A DNA stretch of 64,000 nucleotides, taken from assembly GCF_013523055.1 (NCBI RefSeq), contig NZ_JAAMQM010000006.1:62001-126000 (forward strand), written 5' to 3'. This document shows, in pieces, positions 45,171 to 55,440 of this stretch. Source of the stretch: Pseudomonas capeferrum. GTDB taxonomy: Bacteria > Pseudomonadota > Gammaproteobacteria > Pseudomonadales > Pseudomonadaceae. The notes beneath the pieces are model-generated. The model saw only the letters and a list, made by a program, of their open reading frames with translations. It had not been told where the DNA came from and searched no databases. Numbering within the stretch: position 1 is the first letter of the stretch; each line of letters starts with the position of its first letter. Made by a program: the position numbers and the translations under genes.

Positions 45171-46280
45171 TCAGCCACGGGCGATCAGCGCCGCGTCGGC
45201 GTCGGCCTTCTCGGCCGCTTTCTGGCGGATGAGCCTTTCCAGCTCATCGACCAGGTTGTCATTGGTCAGCTTCTGCGATGGCTTGCCATCGATGTAGATC
45301 AGGTTGGGCGTGCCGCCGGTCAGCCCGACATGAGCCTCCTTGGCTTCACCCGGGCCGTTGACCACGCAACCGATCACGGCCACGTCCAACGGCACCAGCA
45401 GGTCTTCCAGGCGCCCTTCCAGCTCGTTCATGGTCTTGACCACATCGAAGTTCTGCCGCGAACAGCTTGGGCAGGCGATGAAGTTGATCCCACGCGAACG
45501 CAGGCGCAGCGACTTGAGGATGTCGTAGCCGACCTTCACTTCCTCGACCGGATCGGCGGCCAGGGAGATGCGGATGGTATCGCCGATGCCTTCGGCCAGC
45601 AGCATACCGAGGCCGACAGCGGATTTCACTGTCCCTGAACGCAATCCACCGGCTTCGGTGATGCCCAGGTGCAGCGGTTGGACGATCTGCCGCGCCAGTT
45701 GACGGTAGGCCTCGACCGCCATGAAAACGTCGGATGCCTTGACGCTGACCTTGAAATCCTGGAAATCCAGGCGATCGAGGTGCTCGACGTGACGCAATGC
45801 CGACTCGACCAGCGCTTCTGGCGTCGGTTCGCCGTACTTCTTCTGCAGGTCCTTTTCGAGGGAGCCCGCGTTGACCCCGATGCGGATCGGGATACCCCGG
45901 TCACGCGCGGCATCGACCACGGCACGGACGCGGTCTTCGCGACCGATGTTGCCGGGATTGATGCGCAGGCAGTCGACGCCCAGTTCGGCTACGCGCAGGG
46001 CTATGCGGTAGTCGAAATGGATATCGGCCACCAGCGGTACGCTGACCTGTTGCTTGATGCGGCCGAACGCTTCCGCCGCATCCATGTCCGGCACCGAGAC
46101 CCGCACGATGTCGACGCCAGCGTCGACCAGACGGTTGATCTGGCCCACGGTGGCGGCAACGTCGTTGGTATCGGTGTTCGTCATGCTCTGCACCGCGATA
46201 GGGGCATCCCCACCCACAGGCACATTGCCGACCCAGATTTTCCGGGATTCGCGACGTTTGATCGGAGATTCACCGTGCAT
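45171..46280 (-). CDS. ispG: (E)-4-hydroxy-3-methylbut-2-enyl-diphosphate synthase IspG
   Basis: The 4Fe-4S enzyme of the MEP isoprenoid pathway, converting MEcPP to HMBPP, 369 residues. The TIM-barrel part begins with [20 protein letters not shown] and includes LRINPGNIG and [19 protein letters not shown]. The C-terminal cluster domain has [10 protein letters not shown] with Cys-x-x-Cys and a later Cys in [16 protein letters not shown]. It sits between rodZ and hisS, only 3 bases after the rodZ stop. It depends on the Isc machinery encoded 6 kb upstream. Confidence 0.98.
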   Translation of the reverse strand: MHGESPIKRRESRKIWVGNVPVGGDAPIAVQSMTNTDTNDVAATVGQINRLVDAGVDIVRVSVPDMDAAEAFGRIKQQVSVPLVADIHFDYRIALRVAELGVDCLRINPGNIGREDRVRAVVDAARDRGIPIRIGVNAGSLEKDLQKKYGEPTPEALVESALRHVEHLDRLDFQDFKVSVKASDVFMAVEAYRQLARQIVQPLHLGITEAGGLRSGTVKSAVGLGMLLAEGIGDTIRISLAADPVEEVKVGYDILKSLRLRSRGINFIACPSCSRQNFDVVKTMNELEGRLEDLLVPLDVAVIGCVVNGPGEAKEAHVGLTGGTPNLIYIDGKPSQKLTNDNLVDELERLIRQKAAEKADADAALIARG

Positions 46281-46283
46281 GAC

Positions 46284-47297
46284 TTACTGTCCCAACTTGA
46301 GGCGAGCGGTCTCGCCACTGGTAAACGAGGCAACATCGACGGCCTGGCCGTTGTAACTGACCTGCGCGCCACGGGCAAAGCCCAGGCGTACCGCGAATGG
46401 CGGCTTGCCGGTCAGGTCCAGGCTGTCGCCCTTGCGCTTGATCCCGCTGAACAGCACCTTGCCGTTGCCGTCGGAGACCGACGTCCAGCAATCGGCAACG
46501 AACTGCACCTGGACCTTGCCATTACCTGAGGCAACCGGTGTTTGCGCGGGCGTAGCGGCCGGTGCGCTGGCGACTGGAGCAACAGGTGCAACCGGCGCAG
46601 CGCTCGGTGCTGCCGGAGCAGGCTGGCTCGGCGCCGTGGGGGCTGGGGTGGATGGTGCGGTGGTGGCGGTGGACGGCGACTGCGCAGCGGGAGCGGCTTG
46701 GTCCTCGGACGCGGCTTCGCCCTGCGACGACGAGTCCAGTGCCAACGGAGCGCTCTGCGGTTGCTGACCGGCGCTCACGGCCTGGTCCTCCGGCTCGTCC
46801 AGCGGATGAATCTGAGTGGTACCGTCGGCGCTTTCGACCTCGACGTGCTCGAGGGCCATGTTGGCCATGTCCTTGCTTTGCTGGCTGCCCTTGTCCTGCC
46901 ACCAGACGAAGCTGCCGCCGACCACGGCGATCAGCAGCAGCAGGCTCACGCCACGCAGGATGTTGTGTGACAGACGGACCGGCTCTTCGATACGGCCGAG
47001 CGAATGCACTTCGCTGCCCTGGGCATGGGTACCGGTGTACTGGTCGAACGCCTGCACCAAGGGAGCCTGGTCCATGTCCAGCAATTTGGCATAGGCGCGG
47101 ATATAGCCGCGGGCAAAGGTGTGCCCAGGCAGCTTGTCGAAGGCGCCGGTTTCCAGGTTGTTCAGCGAATTGACCGTAAGGTTGAGCTTGCGGGCTACCT
47201 CGGCTTGCGACCAATCCCGGCCTTCACGAGCCTGGCGCAAGATCTCACCGGGATTCTGGCGAGTCGCTGCTGCTACTTCGGGGTGCGCGGCTTTCAT
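46284..47297 (-). CDS. rodZ: Cytoskeletal/cell-shape protein RodZ
   Basis: A bitopic membrane protein linking MreB to the elongasome, 337 residues from the second of two adjacent ATG codons (the first, 47300, is only 3 bases from GGAG). The N-terminal helix-turn-helix domain (GEILRQAREGRDWSQAEVAR to YIRAYAKLLDMD) binds MreB. One transmembrane helix (LLLLIAVVGGSFVWW) follows near residues 114-133, then a long Pro/Ala/Thr/Ser linker (about 190-260). A C-terminal DUF4115 beta-domain (QVQFVADCWTSVSDGNGKVL to TARLKLGQ) lies in the periplasm. pilF is upstream and ispG downstream. Confidence 0.94.
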   Translation of the reverse strand: MKAAHPEVAAATRQNPGEILRQAREGRDWSQAEVARKLNLTVNSLNNLETGAFDKLPGHTFARGYIRAYAKLLDMDQAPLVQAFDQYTGTHAQGSEVHSLGRIEEPVRLSHNILRGVSLLLLIAVVGGSFVWWQDKGSQQSKDMANMALEHVEVESADGTTQIHPLDEPEDQAVSAGQQPQSAPLALDSSSQGEAASEDQAAPAAQSPSTATTAPSTPAPTAPSQPAPAAPSAAPVAPVAPVASAPAATPAQTPVASGNGKVQVQFVADCWTSVSDGNGKVLFSGIKRKGDSLDLTGKPPFAVRLGFARGAQVSYNGQAVDVASFTSGETARLKLGQ

Positions 47298-47317
47298 CAT
47301 TGCTCCGACAGGTATTG

Positions 47318-48055
47318 CTAATATTCCGGCGTACCGGGATAAAGTCGTTGTAACTGCTGGCCCAACTCGGCCTCGGTGCTGCGTTCTTCGAGGGCGCGTG
47401 CCAGCCGGCTGCCCAGCAACAGGCTACGGGCGTCCTGGTCGCTCAGTTGGCTGAAGCGCTGGTAGAAATCCCGGGCTGGCACATAATGCCTGTCTTCGAA
47501 GGACAACTCAGCCATTTCCAGCAACGCCCTTGGCTGTCGCTGATCGAGTTGCAGGGCTTTTTCCAGATACTGGCGCGCCTCGTCGCGGCGTTCGAGCCTC
47601 AGAACCGTCAGACCCAGGTTCTCATAGACGCGCGAGCGTTCAGGATACAGCGTATCTGACGCGGCTTGGCGAAACATCTGCTCGGCCTGGCGAAAATCTC
47701 CTTGAGCATAAAGGAAACTGCCGAAGTTGTTGCGAATGCGAGTATCGTTCGGCTGCTCTAACAGCGCTTTGCGAAAATGCTCCGCGGCCAGGGCAGGCTC
47801 GCCCTGGGCCTGGAACACCAACGCCAGGGCCGAATGGGCCTGGGCGTTATCGGCGTCGAGCGCCAGCGCCTTGGCCAAGGGCGCCTTGGCCCTTTCAGTC
47901 AAACCTTGTTGCAAATAACCCAGACCCAACCGTACGTAAGCGTCCCCCGCCTCCGCCCGCCCCTGGCGACTGGCGAGCGGATCGCTCCCGCCATCGGAAA
48001 CGCAGCCGGCCAGCAGCGAAAGCGACAGGATCGACAGCGCGGCGCGCAGGATCAT
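47318..48055 (-). CDS. pilF: Type IV pilus biogenesis lipoprotein PilF/PilW
   Basis: A 245-residue outer-membrane lipoprotein needed for secretin (PilQ) targeting and pilus stability. The signal peptide MILRAALSILSLSLLAGC gives Cys18 as the lipidation site. The mature part is a run of about six TPR units (AGDAYVRLGLGYLQQGLTER; AHSALALVFQAQGE; RIRNNFGSFLYAQGD; VYENLGLTVLRLERRD), matching the known PilF fold. ATG at 48055 is 13 bases after the rlmN stop. No other pilus genes are present, which is normal for this locus. Confidence 0.93.
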   Translation of the reverse strand: MILRAALSILSLSLLAGCVSDGGSDPLASRQGRAEAGDAYVRLGLGYLQQGLTERAKAPLAKALALDADNAQAHSALALVFQAQGEPALAAEHFRKALLEQPNDTRIRNNFGSFLYAQGDFRQAEQMFRQAASDTLYPERSRVYENLGLTVLRLERRDEARQYLEKALQLDQRQPRALLEMAELSFEDRHYVPARDFYQRFSQLSDQDARSLLLGSRLARALEERSTEAELGQQLQRLYPGTPEY

Positions 48056-48068
48056 CGGCTGGGTCCCG

Positions 48069-49214
48069 TCAGTTGCGCATGGCGCTGTCTTGCTGCTCGG
48101 ACTCGCTGCCGAGCTGACGTACGGCGATGTAGCGCTCGCTGCGACGGGTACGGTCCATGACCTGTCCCACCAGCTGGCCACAGGCAGCGTCGATGTCTTC
48201 GCCACGGGTAGTGCGCACGGTCACGTTGAAACCCGCGTGGTGCAGGTAGTCCTGGAAACGGCGGATCGCGTTGTTGCTCGGTCGCTCGTAGCCGGAGTGC
48301 GGGAAAGGATTGAACGGGATCAGGTTGATCTTGCAAGGTACGTCCTTGAGCAGGACGGCCATCTCCTGAGCGTGCTCCAGCTGGTCGTTGACATCCTTGA
48401 GCAAGGTGTACTCGACCGTCAGGACCCGCTTTTCGCCCAGCGCCGACATATAGCGCTGGCATGCCTCGAGCAGCACCTTGAGGGGGTACTTCTTGTTGAT
48501 CGGCACCAGTTCGTTGCGCAACGCATCGTTCGGCGCGTGCAGCGACAGGGCCAGGGAAACGTCGATATGCTTGGCCAGCTCGTCGATCATCGGTACCACG
48601 CCGGAGGTGGACAGGGTCACCCGGCGCTTGGAGATACCGTAGCCGAGGTCGTCCATCATCAGATGCATGGCGGCCACGACGTTGTCGAAATTGAGCAGGG
48701 GCTCGCCCATGCCCATCATCACCACGTTAGTGATGGCGCGATCTACGGTCGCCGGCACGCTGCCGAACGACTTGTTGGCAATCCACACCTGGCCGATCAC
48801 TTCGGCGGCGGTGAGGTTGCTGTTGAATCCTTGCTTGCCGGTGGAGCAGAAACTGCAATCCAGGGCGCAACCGGCCTGGGACGAGACACACAGCGTGCCA
48901 CGCTTGCCCTGGGGAATGTACACGGTCTCGACGCAGCTGCCGGACGCCACGCGCACCACCCACTTGCGGGTGCCGTCGCTGGAGATGTCCTCGCTGACCA
49001 CTTCCGGACCGCGAATTTCGGCAACACCCTTGAGCTTCTCGCGCAGGGCCTTGCCGACATTGCTCATGGCGTCGAAATCATCGACGCCAAAGTGGTGAAT
49101 CCATTTCATTACCTGACCGGCACGGAAGCGTTTTTCCCCGATCGACTCGAAGAATTTTTCCATTTCCGGCTGGGTCAGACCCAACAGGTTGATTTTGCCA
49201 GCAGATGTCGTCAT
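48069..49214 (-). CDS. rlmN: Dual-specificity 23S rRNA/tRNA adenine C2-methyltransferase RlmN
   Basis: A radical-SAM enzyme that methylates A2503 of 23S rRNA and A37 of certain tRNAs, 381 residues. The cluster-binding motif is Cys116, Cys120 and Cys123 (GCALDCSFC). [12 protein letters not shown] is the SAM-binding glycine motif, and the C-terminal DIDAACGQL carries the catalytic cysteine. GAGGG precedes the ATG. It is transcribed with pilF, rodZ and ispG; ndk ends 28 bases upstream. Confidence 0.97.
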   Translation of the reverse strand: MTTSAGKINLLGLTQPEMEKFFESIGEKRFRAGQVMKWIHHFGVDDFDAMSNVGKALREKLKGVAEIRGPEVVSEDISSDGTRKWVVRVASGSCVETVYIPQGKRGTLCVSSQAGCALDCSFCSTGKQGFNSNLTAAEVIGQVWIANKSFGSVPATVDRAITNVVMMGMGEPLLNFDNVVAAMHLMMDDLGYGISKRRVTLSTSGVVPMIDELAKHIDVSLALSLHAPNDALRNELVPINKKYPLKVLLEACQRYMSALGEKRVLTVEYTLLKDVNDQLEHAQEMAVLLKDVPCKINLIPFNPFPHSGYERPSNNAIRRFQDYLHHAGFNVTVRTTRGEDIDAACGQLVGQVMDRTRRSERYIAVRQLGSESEQQDSAMRN

Positions 49215-49242
49215 GGATTCACCCTCACCCGTAAGCTTTCGC

Positions 49243-49668
49243 TTAGCGAGTGGTTACCTCGGTAGCAGCGAAGAAGTAAGCGATTTCGCGAGCAGCGGCG
49301 GCTTCGGAGTCCGAACCGTGGACGGCGTTGGCGTCGATGGACTCGGCGAAGTCGGCGCGGATGGTGCCAGCGGCAGCTTCTTTAGGGTTGGTAGCGCCCA
49401 TCAGCTCGCGGTTCAGAGCAATGGCGTTCTCGCCTTCCAGAACCTGAACAACGACCGGGCCGGAGGTCATGAAGGCAACCAGATCACCGAAGAAGCCGCG
49501 CTCGCTGTGCTCGGCGTAGAAGCCTTCGGCCTCGGCCTTGGACAGCTGCTTGAGTTTCGAAGCGACGACGCGCAGACCGGCTTCTTCGAAGCGGGTGGTG
49601 ATCTTGCCGATGACGTTCTTGGCGACAGCGTCAGGCTTGATGATGGAGAAAGTACGTTGAACAGCCAT
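49243..49668 (-). CDS. ndk: Nucleoside diphosphate kinase
   Basis: It transfers the gamma-phosphate among nucleoside di- and triphosphates through a phosphohistidine. The 141 residues are typical. The active-site His117 lies in NAVHGSDS, and the Kpn-loop region [12 protein letters not shown] and the start [11 protein letters not shown] are conserved. GGAG precedes the ATG. The likely promoter lies within the terminator of the preceding isc operon, described separately. Confidence 0.98.
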   Translation of the reverse strand: MAVQRTFSIIKPDAVAKNVIGKITTRFEEAGLRVVASKLKQLSKAEAEGFYAEHSERGFFGDLVAFMTSGPVVVQVLEGENAIALNRELMGATNPKEAAAGTIRADFAESIDANAVHGSDSEAAAAREIAYFFAATEVTTR

Positions 49669-49694
49669 GGAAAACTCCAGAAATTGAATGTTGC

Positions 49695-49726
49695 GAAAAA
49701 TTAAACCCGCGAATTATACGCGGGTT
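49695..49726 (-). terminator. isc operon terminator whose loop contains a TATAAT box for ndk
   Basis: AACCCGCG (49704-49711) and CGCGGGTT (49719-49726) form an 8-bp stem. On the minus strand it is followed by TTAATTTTT, a good U-tract. The 7-base loop reads TATAATT on that strand, a perfect -10 hexamer 45 bases before the ndk ATG. Confidence 0.75.
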
Positions 49727-49756
49727 CCAGGGGATTGCCTAACCTGCGAGTTGCGC

Positions 49757-49957
49757 TCAGTCGGCTTCTTCAATCCAGGCCGCCTGGATGGCCTCGAGCA
49801 CCTTTTCACCGCCACGTGACGGATCGTCGCTGAAATCCGGCAAAGCCATGACCCAGCGGTGCAGATTGACGAAATTCACGTAGCGAGGATCGACTTCCGG
49901 CTTGCTTTCCGCAAGCTGGATGGCGATCTCAAGTACATCAACCCATTTCAGACTCAT
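49757..49957 (-). CDS. iscX: Fe-S assembly protein IscX (YfhJ)
   Basis: A 66-residue acidic protein that binds IscS and iron and modulates cluster assembly. It shows the family pattern SLKWVDVLEIAIQLAESKPEVDP then VNFVNLHRWVMALPDFSDDP, and ends AAWIEEAD. AGGAGT lies upstream of the ATG. It is the last gene of the isc operon, 14 bases after fdx. Confidence 0.95.
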   Translation of the reverse strand: MSLKWVDVLEIAIQLAESKPEVDPRYVNFVNLHRWVMALPDFSDDPSRGGEKVLEAIQAAWIEEAD

Positions 49958-49971
49958 GCTCGACTCCTGAC

Positions 49972-50313
49972 TCAGTGGGGCGCTTCGGCAGCGTGATTGA
50001 GCGAATACTTCGGAATCTCCACGGTCAGGTCCTGGTCACCGACCTTGGCCTGGCACGACAGGCGCGACGTAGGCTCAAGGCCCCAGGCGCGGTCGAGCAT
50101 GTCTTCCTCGAGCTCGTCGGCTTCGGCCAACGAGTCGAAACCCTTGCGGATCACGCAGTGGCAGGTGGTGCACGCACTCACCCCGCCGCAGGCGCTTTCG
50201 ATCTCGATATGGTGATCGTGGGCCAGGTCGAGCAGAGAGGTACCCGGTGCGGCCTCTACCGTCATCCCCTCGGGGCAATGCTCTGCGTGTGGCAGAAAAG
50301 TTACCAGCGGCAT
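49972..50313 (-). CDS. fdx: ISC-type 2Fe-2S ferredoxin
   Basis: A 113-residue adrenodoxin-like ferredoxin that supplies electrons to cluster assembly. The cluster ligands are Cys42, Cys48, Cys51 (ACGGVSACTTC) and Cys87 (RLSCQAKV). GAGGA precedes the ATG, and the gene follows hscA by 5 bases. The acidic surface region DELEEDMLDRAWGLE is typical of the Isc form. Confidence 0.97.
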   Translation of the reverse strand: MPLVTFLPHAEHCPEGMTVEAAPGTSLLDLAHDHHIEIESACGGVSACTTCHCVIRKGFDSLAEADELEEDMLDRAWGLEPTSRLSCQAKVGDQDLTVEIPKYSLNHAAEAPH

Positions 50314-50318
50314 CTGGA

Positions 50319-52181
50319 TTATTCCTCGATCTCATTCAGGTTGCGCCCGGCCAGTGCAGCTTTGACCGTCGAATCAAGGCGACGGGCGGCAAAAGCATCG
50401 GTCACCTGCGACAGACGCTTGGTCTGTTGCTCGATGGCGGCGCCATCGGTGCCGGTGAGCAAATCACGTAGTTCTTGCATCTGGTAGTCGATCGCCATGC
50501 GCTCTTCGGCGCTGAGCAAGCGATCACCGTCGGCGTCCAGGGCGCCCTGCACGGCCTCGAGCAGGCGTTCGGCGTCGACCTGATGCTCGCGCAACTGGCG
50601 CGCATGCTTGTCGCTGCCCGCATGCTGGAAGGAGTCCTTGAGCATGCGCGCGATCTCGCCGTCGGTCAGGCCGTAGGACGGCTTGACCTGAATGCTCGCC
50701 TCGACACCCGAGCCCATCTCCCGCGCCGCGACGCTGAGCAAGCCATCGGCATCGACCTGGAAGGTCACGCGGATCTTCGCCGCGCCGGCCACCATGGCCG
50801 GAATCCCGCGCAGCTCGAAGCGCGCCAGGGAACGGCAGTCGCTGACCAGCTCGCGCTCACCTTGCAGCACGTGGATCATCATGGCCGACTGGCCATCCTT
50901 GTAGGTAGTGAACTCCTGGGCGCGGGCCACTGGGATGGTAGTGTTGCGCGGGATGACCTTTTCCATCAGTCCGCCCATGGTCTCGAGACCGAGGGACAGC
51001 GGGTTCACGTCAAGCAACAATAGCTCGCCACCGTCGCGGCGATTACCGGCCAGGGTGTCGGCCTGGATGGCGGCGCCGATGGCCACCACCTGATCGGGGT
51101 CGATCGAAGTCAGCGGCGCGCGTCCGAACAAGTCGCCCACGGCTTCGCGCACACGCGGCACGCGAGTCGAACCGCCGACCATGACCACTGCACCGACCTC
51201 TTCCAGCTCGACGCCACTGTCGCGCACGGCGCGGCGGCATGCCTTGAGGCTACGCGCCACCAGGGGTTCGATGAGGGCCTGGAAAGCGGCGCGGCTCAGC
51301 TCGCCCTGCCAGGCGCCGTGACTGACACCGACGGTATCGGCATCGGTCAGGGCTTCCTTGGCGGCGCAGGCAGCCTGCAGAAGCTGGCGCTGGGTACCTG
51401 GGTCCAGGTCCGCGCTCAGGCCTGCCTGCTCGATGATCCAGCCGGCGATGGCGTGATCGAAATCGTCGCCACCCAAGGCAGTGTCGCCACCGGTGGCCAG
51501 GACTTCGAAGACACCGCCAGTCAGACGCAGGATAGAGATATCGAAGGTCCCACCACCCAGGTCATAGATGGCCACCAGGCCTTCGGCCTTCTCGTCCAGG
51601 CCATAGGCAACGGCGGCAGCGGTGGGCTCGTTGAGCAGACGCAGCACGTTGAGGCCGGCCAGACGCGCGGCGTCCTTGGTGGCTTGCCGTTGGGCGTCGT
51701 CGAAATACGCCGGGACGGTGATAACGGCACCGACCAGTTCGCCGCCAAGGGTCTCTTCGGCGCGCTTGCGCAGGACCTTGAGAATGTCGGCAGAGACTTC
51801 CACCGGGCTCTTGCGCCCCTGGACAGTCTCGATGAACGGCATGTGCGACTCGCCACCGACGAAGCGGTACGGCAGTTGCTCGCCGAGCTGCTTGACGTCT
51901 GCCAGTCCACGGCCCATCAGGCGCTTGACCGACAGTATGGTATTGAGCGGGTCGCTGGAGGCCGAGGCGCGCGCGGCATGCCCGACGTCGATGCCGTCGT
52001 CGAGGTAGCGCACGGCGGAGGGCAGGATGACTTCGCCCTGAGCATCGGGCAGGGGTTCGCTACGGCCGCTGCGTACGGCGGCGACCAGCGAATTGGTGGT
52101 GCCAAGGTCGATTCCCACCGCCAGGCGACGCTGGTGCGGCTGGGGACTCTGACCGGGTTCGGCGATCTGCAGTAGGGCCAT
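50319..52181 (-). CDS. hscA: Fe-S specialised Hsp70 chaperone HscA
   Basis: An ATP-driven chaperone that releases clusters from IscU, 620 residues. The nucleotide-binding domain has [52 protein letters not shown] and [13 protein letters not shown]. The substrate domain starts near residue 390 ([17 protein letters not shown]), recognising the LPPVK motif that is present in the IscU encoded here. hscB lies 42 bases upstream. Confidence 0.98.
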   Translation of the reverse strand: MALLQIAEPGQSPQPHQRRLAVGIDLGTTNSLVAAVRSGRSEPLPDAQGEVILPSAVRYLDDGIDVGHAARASASSDPLNTILSVKRLMGRGLADVKQLGEQLPYRFVGGESHMPFIETVQGRKSPVEVSADILKVLRKRAEETLGGELVGAVITVPAYFDDAQRQATKDAARLAGLNVLRLLNEPTAAAVAYGLDEKAEGLVAIYDLGGGTFDISILRLTGGVFEVLATGGDTALGGDDFDHAIAGWIIEQAGLSADLDPGTQRQLLQAACAAKEALTDADTVGVSHGAWQGELSRAAFQALIEPLVARSLKACRRAVRDSGVELEEVGAVVMVGGSTRVPRVREAVGDLFGRAPLTSIDPDQVVAIGAAIQADTLAGNRRDGGELLLLDVNPLSLGLETMGGLMEKVIPRNTTIPVARAQEFTTYKDGQSAMMIHVLQGERELVSDCRSLARFELRGIPAMVAGAAKIRVTFQVDADGLLSVAAREMGSGVEASIQVKPSYGLTDGEIARMLKDSFQHAGSDKHARQLREHQVDAERLLEAVQGALDADGDRLLSAEERMAIDYQMQELRDLLTGTDGAAIEQQTKRLSQVTDAFAARRLDSTVKAALAGRNLNEIEE

Positions 52182-52223
52182 GCTTATCTGAATACCTTAG
52201 GCGTCGTCACGGGCAACGCCGGG

Positions 52224-52745
52224 TTAATCGTCGAGGCGCTCTTCGAGTTGGCGCACTTCGTAGGCGAGCTTGTCGAGGAACTGCATGCGACGCATCAGGC
52301 GCTCGGCCTGTTCGCGCTGCGCGGGGTCATCCCAGCAGGCGGCGAAGTCGTCGTTCAGCGTTTCCTGGGCAAGCTTGAGCCGCTTCTTGAAGACGGCGAC
52401 ACCGTCCAGGTCGGCTTCGTCCTGCAGGTCCTCGAGCTCTTCGCGCCACTGCATCTGCTGCAGCAGGAAGTCGGGGTCATGGACCGTGACCTCCTGGGGC
52501 ACTTCATTGCCGGAGATGGCCAGCAGATAACGGGCGCGGCGCGGCGCGCTGCGCAGCGTCTGGTAGGCGTCGTTGAGGGCGGCCGATCGTTCCAGCGCCA
52601 GACGCTGCTCACGCTCGGAAGCGTCGGCGAAGCGGTCGGGATGGACCTCGCGGGCCAGTTCGCGATAGCGGCTGGCCAGCTTGTCGAGGTCCAGGCGGAA
52701 ACCCGGCTGGAGGTCGAATAGGGCGAAATGACAAGGAGTACCCAC
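52224..52745 (-). CDS. hscB: J-type co-chaperone HscB
   Basis: It targets IscU to HscA. The 173 residues start at a GTG (52745) with GAGG 8 bases upstream, giving [16 protein letters not shown]. The J domain carries His35-Pro-Asp (EVHPDRFA). A C-terminal three-helix bundle ([20 protein letters not shown] onward) binds IscU. The in-frame extension to 52784 overlaps iscA and lacks a start signal. Confidence 0.96.
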   Translation of the reverse strand: MGTPCHFALFDLQPGFRLDLDKLASRYRELAREVHPDRFADASEREQRLALERSAALNDAYQTLRSAPRRARYLLAISGNEVPQEVTVHDPDFLLQQMQWREELEDLQDEADLDGVAVFKKRLKLAQETLNDDFAACWDDPAQREQAERLMRRMQFLDKLAYEVRQLEERLDD

Positions 52746-52753
52746 GTTGAGCC

Positions 52754-53077
52754 TCAGACGTTGAAGCTTTCGCCGCAGCCACACTCACCGCGCACGTTGG
52801 GATTGTTGAACTTGAAACCTTCGTTCAACCCTTCCTTGACGAAGTCCAGCTCGGTGCCGTCCAGGTAGACCAGGCTCTTGGGGTCAATGATGACCTTCAC
52901 GCCATGGCTTTCGAAGACTTCGTCTTCAGTACCCGGTTCGTCGACGAACTCCAGCACGTAGGCCAGGCCCGAGCAACCGGTGGTACGGACGCCCAGGCGA
53001 ATGCCATCACCCTTGCCGCGTCCTTCGAGGGAGCGCCGCACATGGTTGGCGGCGGCTTCTGTCATGCTGATAGCCAT
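52754..53077 (-). CDS. iscA: A-type Fe-S carrier IscA
   Basis: A 107-residue cluster or iron carrier. The three conserved ligands are Cys35 (TTGCSGLAY), Cys99 and Cys101 (GECGCGESF). AAGGAG precedes the ATG. It sits between iscU and hscB in the standard order. Confidence 0.98.
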   Translation of the reverse strand: MAISMTEAAANHVRRSLEGRGKGDGIRLGVRTTGCSGLAYVLEFVDEPGTEDEVFESHGVKVIIDPKSLVYLDGTELDFVKEGLNEGFKFNNPNVRGECGCGESFNV

Positions 53078-53104
53078 CGAGACTCCTTACCTGCGACAGG
53101 TGAC

Positions 53105-53491
53105 TTAGAGCAAACCTTTCTTCTGCTTGTAATCGCGAACGGCTGCCTTGATGGCATCCTCGGCGAGTACGGAACAGTGAATCTTCACCGGCGGCAGGGC
53201 CAGTTCCTCGGCCAGCTGGGTGTTCTTGATGGTCTCGGCTTCGTCCAGGGTCTTGCCCTTCATCCACTCGGTGGCCAGGGAACTGGAAGCGATGGCCGAG
53301 CCGCAGCCGTAGGTCTTGAACTTGGCGTCTTCGATGACGCCCTGCTCGTTGACCTTGATCTGCAGGCGCATCACGTCGCCGCATGCCGGCGCACCGACCA
53401 TGCCGGTACCGACATCAGGATCCTCGGCATTCATCTTGCCGACGTTGCGCGGGTTTTCGTAGTGGTCGATGACCTTTTCGCTGTATGCCAT
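53105..53491 (-). CDS. iscU: Fe-S cluster scaffold IscU
   Basis: A 128-residue scaffold on which clusters are built. Cys37 (PACGDVM), Cys63 (YGCGSA) and Cys106 (IHCSVLAED) are the ligands, and Asp39 keeps the cluster labile. Residues 99-103, LPPVK, form the HscA recognition motif. GAAGGA lies upstream of the ATG. It is 47 bases after iscS. Confidence 0.98.
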   Translation of the reverse strand: MAYSEKVIDHYENPRNVGKMNAEDPDVGTGMVGAPACGDVMRLQIKVNEQGVIEDAKFKTYGCGSAIASSSLATEWMKGKTLDEAETIKNTQLAEELALPPVKIHCSVLAEDAIKAAVRDYKQKKGLL

Positions 53492-53538
53492 GGTGCTATT
53501 CCTTCCTCATCAGGGGAGCCGCTCTTTTCGGCGACTGC

Positions 53539-54753
53539 TTAGTGGGCGGCCCACTCGATCTTGGAGATATCAACGCCGTCTTTGAACATGTCCCACAGCG
53601 GCGACAATTCGCGCAGCTTGGTCACGGCCTCGCAGACTTTCTGCGCGGCGTAGTCGACTTCCTCTTCGGTGGTGAAACGGCCGAAGGTGAAGCGGATGGA
53701 ACTGTGCGCCAGCTCGTCGTTGCGGCCCAGGGCGCGCAGTACGTACGAAGGCTCGAGGGAAGCCGAGGTGCAGGCCGAACCGGACGATACCGCGATGTCC
53801 TTGAGCGCCATGAGCAGCGACTCGCCTTCCACATAGTTGAAGCTCAGGTTCAGGTTGTGCGGCACACGGGCGGTCAGGCTGCCGTTGACGTACAACTCTT
53901 CGAGGTCCGAGACCTGCTTGAAGAAGCGGTCGCTCAGGGCCTTGATGCGAATGTTCTCGCTGGCCATTTCCTGCTTGGCGATGGCGAAGGCCTCACCCAT
54001 GCCGACGATCTGGTGGGTCGCCAGGGTGCCGGAACGCATGCCGCGCTCGTGACCGCCGCCGTGCATCGTGGCTTCCAGGCGCACCCGAGGCTTGCGGCTG
54101 ACATACAGCGCGCCGATGCCCTTGGGGCCGTAGGTCTTGTGCGCCGAGAACGACATCAGATCGACCTTCAGCTTCTGCAGGTCGATCTCGACCTTGCCGG
54201 TGGACTGGGCCGCATCGACATGGAACAGCACGCCACGCGAGCGGGTCAGCTCGCCGATGGCAGCAATGTCGTTGACCGTGCCGATCTCGTTGTTGACGTG
54301 CATGATCGACACCAGGATGGTGTCCTCGCGCAACGCCGCCTCGACCATGGCCGGGGTAATCAGGCCGTCTTCGCCTGGCTCGATGTAGGTGACTTCAAAG
54401 CCTTCGCGCTCGAGCTGGCGAGTGGTATCCAGGACCGCCTTGTGCTCGATCTTGGAGGTGATCAGGTGCTTGCCCTTGGTGTTGTAGAAGTGCGCGACAC
54501 CCTTGATCGCCAGGTTGTCGGACTCGGTGGCACCGCTGGTCCAGACGATTTCACGCGGATCGGCGTTGACCAGGTCGGCGACCTGACGACGAGCGTTTTC
54601 CACCGATTCCTCGGCTCTCCAGCCAAAGACATGGGAACGCGAGGCCGGGTTACCGAAGTTTCCGTCGACCAGCAGGCAGTCGGCCATCTTCTGGGCGACA
54701 CGAGGATCGACCGGGGTGGTCGCAGAGTAATCGAGGTAGATCGGCAACTTCAT
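53539..54753 (-). CDS. iscS: Cysteine desulfurase IscS
   Basis: A PLP enzyme that releases sulfur from cysteine for Fe-S clusters and tRNA thiolation, 404 residues. The cofactor lysine is Lys206 ([12 protein letters not shown]) and the persulfide-forming Cys328 lies in the flexible loop [14 protein letters not shown], the group I arrangement. AGGAGA precedes the ATG. iscR lies 42 bases upstream. Confidence 0.98.
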   Translation of the reverse strand: MKLPIYLDYSATTPVDPRVAQKMADCLLVDGNFGNPASRSHVFGWRAEESVENARRQVADLVNADPREIVWTSGATESDNLAIKGVAHFYNTKGKHLITSKIEHKAVLDTTRQLEREGFEVTYIEPGEDGLITPAMVEAALREDTILVSIMHVNNEIGTVNDIAAIGELTRSRGVLFHVDAAQSTGKVEIDLQKLKVDLMSFSAHKTYGPKGIGALYVSRKPRVRLEATMHGGGHERGMRSGTLATHQIVGMGEAFAIAKQEMASENIRIKALSDRFFKQVSDLEELYVNGSLTARVPHNLNLSFNYVEGESLLMALKDIAVSSGSACTSASLEPSYVLRALGRNDELAHSSIRFTFGRFTTEEEVDYAAQKVCEAVTKLRELSPLWDMFKDGVDISKIEWAAH

Positions 54754-54795
54754 TACGTATCTCCTATCAGGCGGTCGCGTCGCTCGTCGAAACGG

Positions 54796-55287
54796 TCATT
54801 CGACGGCGGACGTCTCAATCTTGTCCAGCTGGGCACCATGGCCCGCGACACGACGCAGGTCCTGGCGCTGGGCGACTTCTTGAACCTCGCGGCGCATCAC
54901 CAGGTCGGACAGGCTGATGCCGCTGAGGAATTCGTGGATCTGCTGGCTGAGGTCACACCACAGGTGGTGGGTCAGGCAGGTATCACCGGCGTGGCAGCCT
55001 CCCAGGCCCTGGCAGCGCGTGGCATCGACCGATTCATTGACCGCATCGATGACCTGGGCCACCTGGATGGTTTCCATGCCCCGCGACAGCTGATAGCCGC
55101 CGCCCGGGCCGCGCACACTGGATACGAGACTGCTGCGCCGCAACTTGGCGAACAGCTGTTCCAGATAAGAAAGGGAGATGCCCTGGCGTTCGGAAATATC
55201 GGCCAAGGACACCGGTCCATGCTGCGCGTGCAGTGCCAGGTCGAGCATGGCAGTCACGGCGTATCGGCCTTTGGTAGTCAATCGCAT
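54796..55287 (-). CDS. iscR: Fe-S cluster regulator IscR
   Basis: An Rrf2-family repressor of its own operon when loaded with a 2Fe-2S cluster, 163 residues. The winged helix occupies residues 1-70 ([20 protein letters not shown] recognition region). The cluster ligands Cys92, Cys98, Cys104 and His107 ([20 protein letters not shown]) are intact. ATG at 55287 is chosen because [11 protein letters not shown] is the family start; the frame extends 5 codons further. It is the first gene of the isc operon, with IscR-like operators upstream. Confidence 0.97.
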   Translation of the reverse strand: MRLTTKGRYAVTAMLDLALHAQHGPVSLADISERQGISLSYLEQLFAKLRRSSLVSSVRGPGGGYQLSRGMETIQVAQVIDAVNESVDATRCQGLGGCHAGDTCLTHHLWCDLSQQIHEFLSGISLSDLVMRREVQEVAQRQDLRRVAGHGAQLDKIETSAVE

Positions 55288-55323
55288 GGCTATGGGTACC
55301 ACGGGAGTTACAGGATGTATGCG

Positions 55324-55380
55324 AGTATGCTATTCCCGAGCATTTAAGTCAACTATAAGACCTACTGCTTTAGTCGGGAT
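55324..55380 (-). promoter_or_regulatory. isc promoter with two IscR type-1-like operators
   Basis: On the minus strand, -35 TTGACT (55347-55352) and -10 CATACT (55324-55329) are 17 bases apart. Operator 1 (55330-55356) has ATAGTTGACT and overlaps the -35. Operator 2 (55355-55380) has TAGTCGGGAT on the plus strand. Both resemble the type-1 sites that 2Fe-2S IscR binds, so autorepression is expected. Confidence 0.7.
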
Positions 55381-55413
55381 TGCACCTGAAGGGCGGCGGC
55401 ATCATAGCAGTTA

Positions 55414-55436
55414 AGGGGCGCAAGCACCACGCCCCT
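55414..55436 (-). terminator. Hairpin after cysE
   Basis: AGGGGCG (55414-55420) pairs with CGCCCCT (55430-55436) around a 9-base loop just past the cysE stop on the minus strand. It is followed by TTAACT with no long U-run. Confidence 0.5.
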
Positions 55437-55440
55437 GCCG

